This document shows, one piece after another, positions 1 to 8,077 of a stretch of 64,000 nt of DNA. The notes under the pieces are model-generated. The model did no database searches, was not told where the DNA came from, and saw only the letters and a program-made list of their open reading frames with translations. The position numbers and the translations under genes were made by a program. The DNA is from Microbispora sp. H11081 (GTDB taxonomy: Bacteria > Actinomycetota > Actinomycetes > Streptosporangiales > Streptosporangiaceae): NCBI RefSeq assembly GCF_012999535.1, contig NZ_JABBWV010000002.1:372001-436000 (forward strand). The letters are read 5' to 3'. How positions within the stretch are numbered: the stretch's first letter is position 1; each line of letters starts with the position of its first letter.

Positions 1-1
1 C

Positions 2-952
2 AGGTTCGCCCACTCGCGGCACCTGCTGCACGCCTTCCCGATCGGCACCAACGCCGGGCAGACCATGCTGGTGAACGCGCTGGACGCCCGGCCGACGGTG
101 CTGACCCCCGCGAGGTTCACCCCCGGCCGGTTCGCCCGCCTGATCGAGACCTACCGTCCCGGCACCGTGTTCGTGGTGCCCTCCATGGCGATCGAGCTGC
201 TCGACGCGGGGCTGCACGAGCGGCACGACATGTCCAGCGTGGTGCTCCTGGGGTCGGCGGCGGCGGCGCTGCCTCCCGCCCTGTCGGAGCGCCTGTCGGC
301 GGCCTTCCCGAACGCGACCGTGACGAACTACTACACGTCCACGGAGGCCGCCCCCGCCCAGACGATCATGATTTATGACCGTACGCGGCCGGCCGCGCTT
401 GGGCGGCCCGCGTTCGGCGGCTCGCTGCGCGTCACGGACGAGGAGGGCGCCCCGCTCCCGCCGGGGGAGACCGGCGAGGTGTGGATGCGCTCGCCCACCG
501 TCCCCCGGTCCTACTTCGGCGACGCCGAGGCGAGCGCCAGGTCGTTCCGCGACGGCTGGGTGCGCATGGGCGACCTCGGCTACGTGGACGCCGACGGCTA
601 CCTCTACCTCGTCGACCGGGAGAGCGACGTGGTCAAGACGGGGGCGTTCAAGGTGTCCACGCTGCAGGTGGAGGCCGCGCTGTACGAGCACCCGCTGGTC
701 GCCGAGGCGGCGGTCTTCGGGCTGCCGCACCCGGTGCTCGGGTCCGTGCTGGGCGCCGCGGTGGTGCCCAGGGCGCCGGGGCTGTCCACGAGTGAGGTGC
801 GCGCCTTCCTGATGGACCGGCTGGCCTGGCACGAGCTGCCCGAACGGGTCCTCGTGGTCGACAGCCTGCCCAGGAACCAGTCGGGAAAGGTCATCAAGAA
901 GGAGCTGCCCGCGCTGCTGGGCGACTCCGTTATCAGCACGGAAGGCAAGTGA
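2..952 (+). CDS. Acyl-AMP ligase / acyl-CoA synthetase (5'-truncated by window edge)
   Basis: This is a class I adenylate-forming enzyme of the ANL superfamily, likely activating a carboxylic acid for the downstream carrier proteins. The frame is open from base 2, so the N-terminal part, including the P-loop motif, lies off the window. Visible motifs are the A5-type YYTSTEAAP, the MGDLGYVDADGYLYL segment (A7/A8) with DVVKTGAFKVST, and the C-terminal PRNQSGKVIKKEL carrying the catalytic A10 lysine. It stops one base before the next NRPS gene, so it heads or lies within the same operon. No carrier domain is fused to it. The free ACP at 2510 or the PCP of the next protein is the natural acceptor (inference). 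It could equally release a CoA thioester; the substrate cannot be read from this part. Confidence 0.85.
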   Translation, partial: RFAHSRHLLHAFPIGTNAGQTMLVNALDARPTVLTPARFTPGRFARLIETYRPGTVFVVPSMAIELLDAGLHERHDMSSVVLLGSAAAALPPALSERLSAAFPNATVTNYYTSTEAAPAQTIMIYDRTRPAALGRPAFGGSLRVTDEEGAPLPPGETGEVWMRSPTVPRSYFGDAEASARSFRDGWVRMGDLGYVDADGYLYLVDRESDVVKTGAFKVSTLQVEAALYEHPLVAEAAVFGLPHPVLGSVLGAAVVPRAPGLSTSEVRAFLMDRLAWHELPERVLVVDSLPRNQSGKVIKKELPALLGDSVISTEGK

Positions 953-953
953 G

Positions 954-2510
954 ATGTCACCGACGCTCATGGAGGAGGGGGCGCAGGCGTCCCTCGCTCA
1001 GCACGGCATGTGGATGACGGAGCAACTGGGCTGCGGGGGCCGCGTGTACCGCATGCCGCTGGCAATCCGGTTCGACGGCCCCCTGGACGTGACCCGGCTG
1101 CTGGCCGCCTGCGACGACGTGGTCCGCGCGCACCCCCAGCTCGGGGCGGCGCTGGCCGAGCGCGACGGCGTGCTGCGCCTGACGCCGGCCGCCGTGCCGC
1201 CGCCCGTCGTGTTCGAGGACGCCACGGGACGCGAGCCGGCCGAGCTGGTCGAGCGCGAGACGTCCCTCACGCTGGACCTGGGGACCGGGCCGACGGCCCG
1301 CTTCACGCTCTTCCGGCTCGCGCCGGAGCGGCACCTGCTCGTCGTCGTCGCCCATCACGCCGTCTTCGACGGCATGTCGAAGGACATCCTGGTGCGCGGC
1401 CTGGCCGACGCCTACGCGGGATCGCGGCCGCCGGCCCCTCCCTCGGCGTACGGCGAGGCCGTCGGGCGGGAGAACGCCCGGGTGGCCGAACTGCTCGGCG
1501 AGGCCGCCGAGTTCTGGCGCGACCGCTGGCGGGACCGGCAGGACCTGCGCCTCCCCGGGCTGTCCGGGGTCTCGATCCGCGCCGCGGCAGGCGAGGCCGT
1601 CGACGTGGAGCTGCCCGCCGAGCTCGCGGTCTGCGCGGACAAGATGGGCGTCACCCGGTTCGAGCTGGTCCTCGCCGCGCTGCACACCCTGCTCGCGGCG
1701 TACGGGAACGAGGGCGCGGCGGTGGCCGTCGACCTGTCCACCAGGACCGAGGAGACGCGGGGCCACATCGGCCCCTTCGTGAACGAGCTGCCGGTGACGG
1801 CCCCCGCCCCGGGCGGGACGTTCGCCGAGTTCGCCAGGTCCCTGCGCGAGGAGCTGCGGGCCGTCTACCGGTTCCGGCAGGTGCCGCTCGCGCGCGCCGT
1901 CGGCGGGGTGACCCCCCGCACCGCGCTGACGCCGGTGTCGGTCAGCTACCGCAGGCGGGACGGGAACACGCCGGAGTTCCCCGGCGTGGACGCGGCGGTG
2001 GACTGGATGACGTTCAACGGCGCGGTGCGCGGCACGCTGCACCTCCAGGTGGTGGACGCGCGGGACGGCATCGCCGCCCGGCTGCAGTTCAACCCGCTCG
2101 TCCTGAGCCGCTCCGGCGGCGAGACCGTCGCCGGGCACCTGCTGTCCCTGCTGCGCGCGGTGGCCGCCGCCCCGGACGCCGACATCGCCGCGCTGCCGCT
2201 GCCGTCCCCGGTCGAGCCGTCCTTCGCCGCGGCCGCGCAGACGCCGGCCCCGGCCGGAGCGGGCGGCGACGCGGACGCGACGCCCTACCTGGCCGAGGTG
2301 GCGGAGATCTGGCGCGAGGTGCTCGGCATGCCGGAGATCGGCCCGGACGAGGACCTGTTCGACCTCGGCGGGCATTCGCTGTCGATCACGCAGATCATCG
2401 CGAAGGTGCGCGAGCGGATGGACGCGGAGCTGTCCTTCGACGTGTTCTTCGACGAGCCGACGATCGCCGGGATCGCGGCGGAGATCGCCCGGCTGCGGGA
2501 GGAGGCGTGA
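954..2510 (+). CDS. NRPS protein with condensation domain and carrier domain (C-PCP)
   Basis: A 518-aa NRPS fragment protein. The condensation domain spans roughly residues 10-420, with active-site HHAVFDG near residue 129. A peptidyl carrier domain follows at about residues 440-515; its phosphopantetheine serine lies in DLGGHSLSI near residue 473. There is no adenylation domain, so the PCP must be loaded in trans or act as an acyl acceptor. The Ala/Pro-rich linker (residues 425-440) is typical of an inter-domain hinge. The ATG lies one base after the ligase stop, and its own stop shares an ATGA with the next gene, indicating translational coupling. The role in forming or passing an amide bond is inferred from the family. 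Confidence 0.88.
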   Translation: MSPTLMEEGAQASLAQHGMWMTEQLGCGGRVYRMPLAIRFDGPLDVTRLLAACDDVVRAHPQLGAALAERDGVLRLTPAAVPPPVVFEDATGREPAELVERETSLTLDLGTGPTARFTLFRLAPERHLLVVVAHHAVFDGMSKDILVRGLADAYAGSRPPAPPSAYGEAVGRENARVAELLGEAAEFWRDRWRDRQDLRLPGLSGVSIRAAAGEAVDVELPAELAVCADKMGVTRFELVLAALHTLLAAYGNEGAAVAVDLSTRTEETRGHIGPFVNELPVTAPAPGGTFAEFARSLREELRAVYRFRQVPLARAVGGVTPRTALTPVSVSYRRRDGNTPEFPGVDAAVDWMTFNGAVRGTLHLQVVDARDGIAARLQFNPLVLSRSGGETVAGHLLSLLRAVAAAPDADIAALPLPSPVEPSFAAAAQTPAPAGAGGDADATPYLAEVAEIWREVLGMPEIGPDEDLFDLGGHSLSITQIIAKVRERMDAELSFDVFFDEPTIAGIAAEIARLREEA

Positions 2511-2740
2511 TGAGGGAGCGCGTGGCCGAGCTGGTGTCGAAGGCGAGTGGCGGCGACCTGGTGACCGCCGACATCCTGGCGGCGGACTGCACCCTGCCCG
2601 CCCTGGGTCTCACCTCGATCGCCTACCTCCGGCTGATCGACCTGCTGGAGGTCGAGTTCGACTGCGAGCTCGACCTGGACGGCGGCCACCTCGACACGCT
2701 CGACGGCCTCGTCGAGCACATCGCGGAGCAGCGGAAGTGA
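2510..2740 (+). CDS. Free-standing acyl/peptidyl carrier protein
   Basis: A 76-aa carrier protein. It has the four-helix carrier pattern, with the phosphopantetheine attachment serine in LPALGLTSIAYL (about residues 29-40); the motif is G-L-T-S rather than the GGHS of the neighbouring PCPs, so it resembles an ACP-type partner. Its ATG overlaps the previous stop (ATGA) and its stop overlaps the next start (GTGA). It is an obvious candidate to be loaded by the acyl-AMP ligase at the window's left edge (inference). It is short, but position, acidic composition and the conserved serine make it a confident gene. Confidence 0.85.
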   Translation: MRERVAELVSKASGGDLVTADILAADCTLPALGLTSIAYLRLIDLLEVEFDCELDLDGGHLDTLDGLVEHIAEQRK

Positions 2741-4515
2741 CCGCGAGCCCGCCGACGGCGCAGGTCGCCGGTCTCACGGCGCTGCCGCCGCGCACCGTGG
2801 AGTTCCGCGGCGCCCGGGGCGGGCAGGCGGCGCTGACCTGGGGCCAGCAGGGGATCTGGCGCTCCACCCGGTGGCTGGACGACGGCGACCCCTACTTCAA
2901 CCTGCCCTGGACCCTGCCGGTGACCGGCGACGCCGGCCTCGACGCCGTGCTGCGCGCCGTGGGCCGCCTCGTCGAACGGCACGAGACGCTGCGTACGGCG
3001 TTCGTGCCCGGCGGGGAGGACGGCCGGAGCACGGTCCAGCGGGTGAGCAGGGAGGGCCGGCTCACGGTCGGCGTGTACGAGGCGGCGGCCAAGCCGATGA
3101 GCGCGGCCAGGGCGCTGGCCGCCGAGCTGGCCGCGACCGGGTTCGACTACGCGGCCGAGCTGCCGATCCGGTGCGCGGTCGTGTGCCGGAGGGGCAAGCC
3201 GCGCGCGCTCGCCCTCGCGCTGTCCCATCTCGCGCTCGACGGCTGGTCGCTGAGCATGGTGGCCGAGGAGTGGCCGCGGCTGGTCGCGGGGGAGGACCTG
3301 CCCGGCCCGGACTGGCAGCCGCTCGACCAGGCCGCCTTCGAGGCGTCCGACCCGCCGCCGGGCGGGCAGGCGCTGCGGCACTGGCGGAACGCGCTGGCGT
3401 CCGCGCCGCGTTCGATGTTCGACTTCCCGGCACGGGAGCCGGAGGAGCCGCGCTTCGTCCGGCACGGCATGGAGTCCCCCTCGGCGGCCGTGGCCGCCCA
3501 GGCGCTCGCCGCCCGCCACGGCGTCACCACCTCCAGCGTCCTCACGGTCGCGTGCGCCGCGCTGCTGGGCGCCGTCACCGGGCATGACACGGCGGCGATG
3601 CAGCTCATCGTGTCGAACCGGCACCATCAGGGGACGGAGGCCATGGCCGGGCCCGCCGCCCAGGACGGGCTGTGCGTCGTCGACCTGGGGGACGGCACGT
3701 TCGCCGACGCGCTCCCAGGCGGACATCGCAGCACCATGGCGACGTACCGGAACGGGCACTACGACCCCGCGCTCGTGCTGGCCGCGTGGCAGGCGGAGGC
3801 GTGGCGGCGCGGCGCCGACATCGACCTGGACGCGTTCTTCAACGACGTCAGGCGGGCGGGCCGCTGGCAGGGCCTGCCCCCGGTCGACGCGCGGGACGCC
3901 GGGGCCCTCGCCGCGCTGCGCGACAGGACCAGGACGTTCTTCGTCGGCGCCTACCCCGCGGTCAAGGCGAAGATCTTCTTCGCCACCGGCCCCGCCGCGT
4001 CCACCTGCGAGTTCTACGTGCTGGTGGACACGGCGTTCCTGCCCTCGGACGTCGCGGTGCGGATGCTCACCGGCCTGGAGGAGTTGCTGGTCCTGGCCGT
4101 CGCCGAGGAGGTGCCGCTGGACCACGTCGCGAAGATCGCGGGCCTGGACCCCGTACGCCGCCCCGCCGGGTGGACGGAGATCGGGCGTGACTGGGTGAGC
4201 CTGCCGGAGACCGAGGCGCTGCTGCGCCGGGTGTGCGGGACCGGCGCGGCGGCGGTCGCGCTGGACGAGGGCGAGGGACCCGCCCGGCTGACCGGGTATC
4301 TCGTCGCGCGCCCCGGGCTGGACACGCCCGAGGCCGTCCACACCGCCTTCATGCGCGCCGCGGCCGGCCGGACCGACGTGCTCGCCCCCCACCACTACGT
4401 CCTGTGCGCGGAGCCCCCGGCCGATCCCGGCGGCTGGCCCGGCCTTCCCCGCCTGACGGAGGGCGGGGGCAGGGAACCGTCCCCCCTCAACGAACCCTTG
4501 GGAAAAGTGACATGA
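2737..4515 (+). CDS. Condensation-domain-like protein, divergent
   Basis: A 592-aa protein of the condensation (chloramphenicol-acetyltransferase-like) superfamily. The N-terminal half carries LTWGQQGIW and RHETLRTAF motifs typical of C domains, and the active-site block reads SHLALDGWS near residue 165. The first His of HHxxxDG is therefore Ser, while the second, catalytic His and the DG remain. The C-terminal half (a segment with DAFFNDV, then about 100 residues after the normal C-domain end) is longer than a bare C domain of about 450 residues. There is no carrier or A domain. The GTG start overlaps the ACP stop, and the stop shares ATGA with mbtH. It may be an unusual amide-forming or transfer C domain acting on the adjacent ACP; the exact role is unknown. 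Confidence 0.75.
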   Translation: MTASPPTAQVAGLTALPPRTVEFRGARGGQAALTWGQQGIWRSTRWLDDGDPYFNLPWTLPVTGDAGLDAVLRAVGRLVERHETLRTAFVPGGEDGRSTVQRVSREGRLTVGVYEAAAKPMSAARALAAELAATGFDYAAELPIRCAVVCRRGKPRALALALSHLALDGWSLSMVAEEWPRLVAGEDLPGPDWQPLDQAAFEASDPPPGGQALRHWRNALASAPRSMFDFPAREPEEPRFVRHGMESPSAAVAAQALAARHGVTTSSVLTVACAALLGAVTGHDTAAMQLIVSNRHHQGTEAMAGPAAQDGLCVVDLGDGTFADALPGGHRSTMATYRNGHYDPALVLAAWQAEAWRRGADIDLDAFFNDVRRAGRWQGLPPVDARDAGALAALRDRTRTFFVGAYPAVKAKIFFATGPAASTCEFYVLVDTAFLPSDVAVRMLTGLEELLVLAVAEEVPLDHVAKIAGLDPVRRPAGWTEIGRDWVSLPETEALLRRVCGTGAAAVALDEGEGPARLTGYLVARPGLDTPEAVHTAFMRAAAGRTDVLAPHHYVLCAEPPADPGGWPGLPRLTEGGGREPSPLNEPLGKVT

Positions 4516-4700
4516 CCGATTCCCCGATGCTCGTGGTCGTCAACGACGAGGACCAGTACTCCGTATGGTGGAGCGACCGCGAGCCGCCCGCCGGATGGCG
4601 CCCCACCGGCTTCGCGGGCACCCGTCAGGAATGCCTGGACCACATCGAGACGGTGTGGACCGACATGCGGCCGCTGAGCGCACGCGACCGGGGCAGATGA
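4512..4700 (+). CDS. MbtH-like protein
   Basis: A 62-aa MbtH-family chaperone/activator of adenylation domains. It shows the family signature: YSVWWSDREPPAGWRPTG with the conserved tryptophans, and a second Trp in HIETVWTDMRPLS. MbtH proteins bind the A domain N-terminal subdomain and are often needed for A-domain solubility and activity, here presumably that of the A domains at 6137 and/or 8074 (inference). The gene lies inside the NRPS operon with ATGA overlaps on both sides. Length is slightly below the usual 65-75 residues, but no core element is missing. Confidence 0.93.
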   Translation: MTDSPMLVVVNDEDQYSVWWSDREPPAGWRPTGFAGTRQECLDHIETVWTDMRPLSARDRGR

Positions 4701-6106
4701 CCGCCGCCGAGCGCCGCGCCGCGCTGATCGGGAAACTGGCCGGCCTGCCGCCCGAGCGCCGGGCGGCGCTGCTGCGCTCGCTCGGAGGCGAGCGAGCGGA
4801 CGCGGACGGGCAGGAGTGGCCGCTGTCGCCTGGACAGGAGCGCCTGTGGTTCCTCAGCCGCTTCGACCCCGAGGACGCCAGCTACAACACGCCCTGGTGC
4901 ATGCGGCTGCGCGGGCCGCTCGACGCCGGCGCGCTGGCGGCGGCGTTCACCCGCGTCGTGGCGCGGCACGAGGTGCTGCGGACCCGCTTCCGGCTGCGCG
5001 GGGACGCCCCGGTGCAGGTCGTGCTGCCGCCCGGCCCTGTGCCGCTGGAGAAGATCGCGATCTCCGGGGAGGCGGACCTCGACCGGGCGCTGCGGGAGTT
5101 CGCCGAGCGCCCGTTCGACCTGGAGAACGAGCCTCCCCTCCGGGCCGGCCTCGCCACGCCCGGCGAGGACGACGCGGTCGTGTGCATCGTCCTGCACCAC
5201 ATCGTGGTGGACGGCTGGTCGCTCGACGTGCTCCTGCGCGAGCTCGCGGAGTGCTACGCCGCCGCGCGCGAGGGACGGGAGCCCGAGCTGCCGGAGCTGC
5301 CCACGCAGTATCCCCGCTTCGCCGTCCAGGAGAGACAGCGGGACCACACCGAGGGCCTGCGGTTCTGGGCGAGCCGGCTGGCCGGCGCCCCGACGCTGGA
5401 CCTACCCGCCGACCGTCCCCGGCCGCTTAGGTGGTCGGGGCGCGGCGCGCGGGTGGAGCTGCTGCTGCCGCCGGAGGACGTCACCCCGCTGGAGCGGGTG
5501 GCGAGGAGGCGGCGCTGCACGTCGTTCATGGCCCTGGCCGCCGCCTACGAGGTGACCCTCGGCCTGGCGTCTGGCCAGCGGGACTTCTGCGTCGGCGTGC
5601 CGGTGGCGGGCCGGCCCCGCAGCGAGCTGGCGCCGCTGATCGGCTACTTCGGCAACACGCTGGTGCTGCGGGCCGACCTGTCCGGCGATCCGTCGTTCCA
5701 TGAGCTGCTGGACCGGGTGCGGGAGGCGGCCCTGGCCGGGATGCGGCACGCGGACGTGCCGTTCGAGCACATCCTGGCCGCGCTGCGGGTGCCCCGCGAC
5801 ATCGGCAGGCCGCCGCTGTGCCAGACCATGTTCAACCTGCACAACCTGCCCAACGACGATCTGCTGGGGACCCGGTTCGGCGACCTCGACCGGGAGATCC
5901 ACGTGGTCCCGCCCAGCCACACCAAGGCGGAGATCTCGATCGACCTGTGGCGAGGGCCCGAGGGACTGGGCGGCGTCCTCGACTACAGCAGCGATCTGTT
6001 CGCGCCCGCGACCGCGAACCGGCTCGTCCGCGGCTTCGCCGAGGTCGTACGGCGGGCCGGGGCGGACCCGGACGTCCGGCTGTCCGCGCTGAGCGGCGTG
6101 TTCTGA
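4697..6106 (+). CDS. Stand-alone NRPS condensation domain
   Basis: A 469-aa single condensation domain. The ATG at 4697 overlaps the mbtH stop (ATGA); a longer in-frame reading upstream would run into mbtH and is rejected. Residues 1-30 form a short Ala/Arg-rich helical docking-like tail, followed by C1 (PLSPGQERLWFL), C2 (RHEVLRTRF) and the active site HHIVVDGWS near residue 173. The later blocks FCVGVPVAGR and IGYFGNTLVLR (C4/C5) are intact. No fused A or PCP domain is present, so it works in trans between separate carrier proteins, most likely with the A-PCP encoded immediately downstream (inference). Confidence 0.9.
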   Translation: MTAAERRAALIGKLAGLPPERRAALLRSLGGERADADGQEWPLSPGQERLWFLSRFDPEDASYNTPWCMRLRGPLDAGALAAAFTRVVARHEVLRTRFRLRGDAPVQVVLPPGPVPLEKIAISGEADLDRALREFAERPFDLENEPPLRAGLATPGEDDAVVCIVLHHIVVDGWSLDVLLRELAECYAAAREGREPELPELPTQYPRFAVQERQRDHTEGLRFWASRLAGAPTLDLPADRPRPLRWSGRGARVELLLPPEDVTPLERVARRRRCTSFMALAAAYEVTLGLASGQRDFCVGVPVAGRPRSELAPLIGYFGNTLVLRADLSGDPSFHELLDRVREAALAGMRHADVPFEHILAALRVPRDIGRPPLCQTMFNLHNLPNDDLLGTRFGDLDREIHVVPPSHTKAEISIDLWRGPEGLGGVLDYSSDLFAPATANRLVRGFAEVVRRAGADPDVRLSALSGVF

Positions 6107-6122
6107 GAGCGGCGCGTTCTGA
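6091..6122 (+). repeat. 16-bp tandem duplication spanning a stop codon
   Basis: Two adjacent 16-bp copies, GAGCGGCGTGTTCTGA (6091-6106) and GAGCGGCGCGTTCTGA (6107-6122), differ at one base. The first contains the stop codon of the condensation gene; the second repeats it in the leader of the next gene. This makes the 30-bp gap before the A-PCP gene, where most other junctions in the operon overlap. It looks like a recent slippage duplication. Confidence 0.85.
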
Positions 6123-6136
6123 GAAGTGAAAGGTGC

Positions 6137-8077
6137 GTGGAAGTGATTGACGCGGTGAGCGGCGTGGCGGCGCCTCGGGGCGCCGGGCGGCCGGGGACGG
6201 GAACGGACGCCGTGACGGCGCTCGCGCTGATCCGCCGATGGCGTGACACGAGCCCCGACGCGGTCGCGGTGAGCGGCGCGGGCGGCGTGCTGACCTACCG
6301 GGAGCTGCACGAGCGGGTCGACCGGCTGGCGGCGCTGCTGCGCGCCCGCGGCGTCGGCCCCGAGGTCCCGGTGGGCCTGTGCCTGGAGCGCTGCGCGGGC
6401 ATGGTCGTCGCCCTGCTCGCCGTGTGGCGGGCCGGCGGCGCGTACGTGCCGCTCGACCCGGGATTCCCCGAGGACCGGCTCAGGTTCATGCGGGAGGACG
6501 CCGGCATCGAACTGGTCCTCGCGAGCCCCGGCGTCGAGCCCCGGCTGCTCGACGGCGTACGGGACGTCGTCGAGCTGACGCCGGACGGCCTGCCCGCCAC
6601 GGGCGGGGAGCACGGCGGCCCGGAGGAGGAGCCGGTGGCCGGCGAGGTGGGTGACCTGGCCTATCTCATGTACACCTCCGGCTCCACCGGCAGGCCCAAG
6701 GGGGTCGCCGTGCCGCACGGCGCGGTGGTCAACCTGCTGGAGTCCTTCGCCTCCCTGCTGGAGCTCACCCCGCGTGACGCCTGGCTGGCGGTCACCACGC
6801 TGTCGTTCGACATCTCGGTGCTCGAACTCCTCCTGCCGCTGGCCTGCGGGGCGCGGGTCGTGGTCGCCTCCGGGCACGAGACGGCCGACGGGCGGGCCCT
6901 GCGGTCGCGCGCCGTGAGCGAGGCCGTCACGATCATGCAGGCGACGCCGGCGAGCTGGCGCATCCTGCTCGAGTCCGGCGGCGTGCCGGAGAACATCGCG
7001 ACCCGGCTGTGCGGCGGCGAGGCGCTGCCCCGCGACCTCGCCGACGCGCTCCTCACCGGCGAGGCCCGGCTCTGGAACGTGTACGGCCCGACCGAGACGA
7101 CGGTCTGGTCGACGGCCGGCCGGGTGGCGCCGTCTCCCGCGCCCGTGGACCTCGGCGAGCCCATCGGCAACACGACGGTGTGGATCCTCGACTCCGACGG
7201 GCGTCCCGTGCCGCCCGGCGAGGCCGGTGAGCTGCACATCGGCGGAGCCGGCCTGGCCAGGGGATACCGCGGCATGCCGGGCCAGACGGCCGCCAGGTTC
7301 CTGCCCGACCCGTTCTCCGCGACGCCGGGGGCCCGCATGTACGCCACCGGCGACCTCGCCAAGGTCGAGAACGGCAGGCTCCACTACCTGGGCCGGGCCG
7401 ACCAGCAGGTGAAGGTGCGCGGCTTCCGGATCGAGCTCGGCGAGATCGAGGGCGCGCTGCGCGCCGCCCCCGAGGTGGCCGACGCCGCCGTCGGCGTCTG
7501 CGACGGCCCCGACGGGCTGCCGCGTCTGGTCGCCTATGTCGTACGCGCGGACGGGGAGCGGGAGGAGGCGGGCCTGTGGCCGCCCCTGCGCGACCTGTTG
7601 CGCCACAGCCTGCCCGAATACATGGTGCCCGCGCACCTCGTGGTGCTCGGCGCGCTGCCGCTCACCCCCAACGGCAAGCTGGACCGCAAGGCCCTGCCCG
7701 TGCCCGAGTGGACCCGGGCGCGCGGCCGGCCGTACCGGCCCGCGTCCACCCCGCTGGAGGAGGACCTCACGGCGATGTGGGCGGAGGTGCTGGGCATCGC
7801 GGAGCCGGTCGGCGTCGACGACGACTTCTTCGAGCTGGGCGGGCACTCGCTGACCGCCACCCAGATCGTGGCCCGCATCCAGGCGCGCTTCGCGATCAAT
7901 GTGCCGATCGTGGTGCTGTTCGAGAACCCCACGGTGGCCGGCCTGGCGGCGGCGATGGACCGGCTCGACGACGACGACCTGGACCTCGCCGAGATCGCCG
8001 CGCTCCGCGACGAGCTCGACGGCCTCAGCGCCGAGGACCTGGCGGCCGTGCTCGACGAGATGGCGTCGGACACATGA
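6137..8077 (+). CDS. NRPS adenylation-carrier protein (A-PCP), predicted glycine-activating
   Basis: A 646-aa NRPS module without a C domain. Adenylation motifs run in order: YTSGSTGRPKG (A3, near residue 178), LSFDISVLE (A4), NVYGPTETT (A5), GELHIGGAGLARGY (A6), YATGDLAK (A7), GRADQQVKVRGFRIELGEIE (A8) and NGKLDRKAL (A10). The PCP has its serine in ELGGHSLTA near residue 571. Reading the ten pocket positions by alignment to PheA gives D-I-L-Q-L-G-V-V-W-K, which closely matches the well-known glycine code DILQLGLIWK. The GTG at 6137 is taken as start; GTG at 6143 has better spacing from GAAAGG and is a real alternative. The stop overlaps the next gene (ATGA). Confidence 0.9.
   Translation: MEVIDAVSGVAAPRGAGRPGTGTDAVTALALIRRWRDTSPDAVAVSGAGGVLTYRELHERVDRLAALLRARGVGPEVPVGLCLERCAGMVVALLAVWRAGGAYVPLDPGFPEDRLRFMREDAGIELVLASPGVEPRLLDGVRDVVELTPDGLPATGGEHGGPEEEPVAGEVGDLAYLMYTSGSTGRPKGVAVPHGAVVNLLESFASLLELTPRDAWLAVTTLSFDISVLELLLPLACGARVVVASGHETADGRALRSRAVSEAVTIMQATPASWRILLESGGVPENIATRLCGGEALPRDLADALLTGEARLWNVYGPTETTVWSTAGRVAPSPAPVDLGEPIGNTTVWILDSDGRPVPPGEAGELHIGGAGLARGYRGMPGQTAARFLPDPFSATPGARMYATGDLAKVENGRLHYLGRADQQVKVRGFRIELGEIEGALRAAPEVADAAVGVCDGPDGLPRLVAYVVRADGEREEAGLWPPLRDLLRHSLPEYMVPAHLVVLGALPLTPNGKLDRKALPVPEWTRARGRPYRPASTPLEEDLTAMWAEVLGIAEPVGVDDDFFELGGHSLTATQIVARIQARFAINVPIVVLFENPTVAGLAAAMDRLDDDDLDLAEIAALRDELDGLSAEDLAAVLDEMASDT

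Noticed and set aside
957-2375. Long open frame on the - strand, 472 codons
   Set aside because: It is the antisense of the C-PCP gene; its Arg/Gly/His-rich composition is typical of high-G+C shadow frames, with no domain match.
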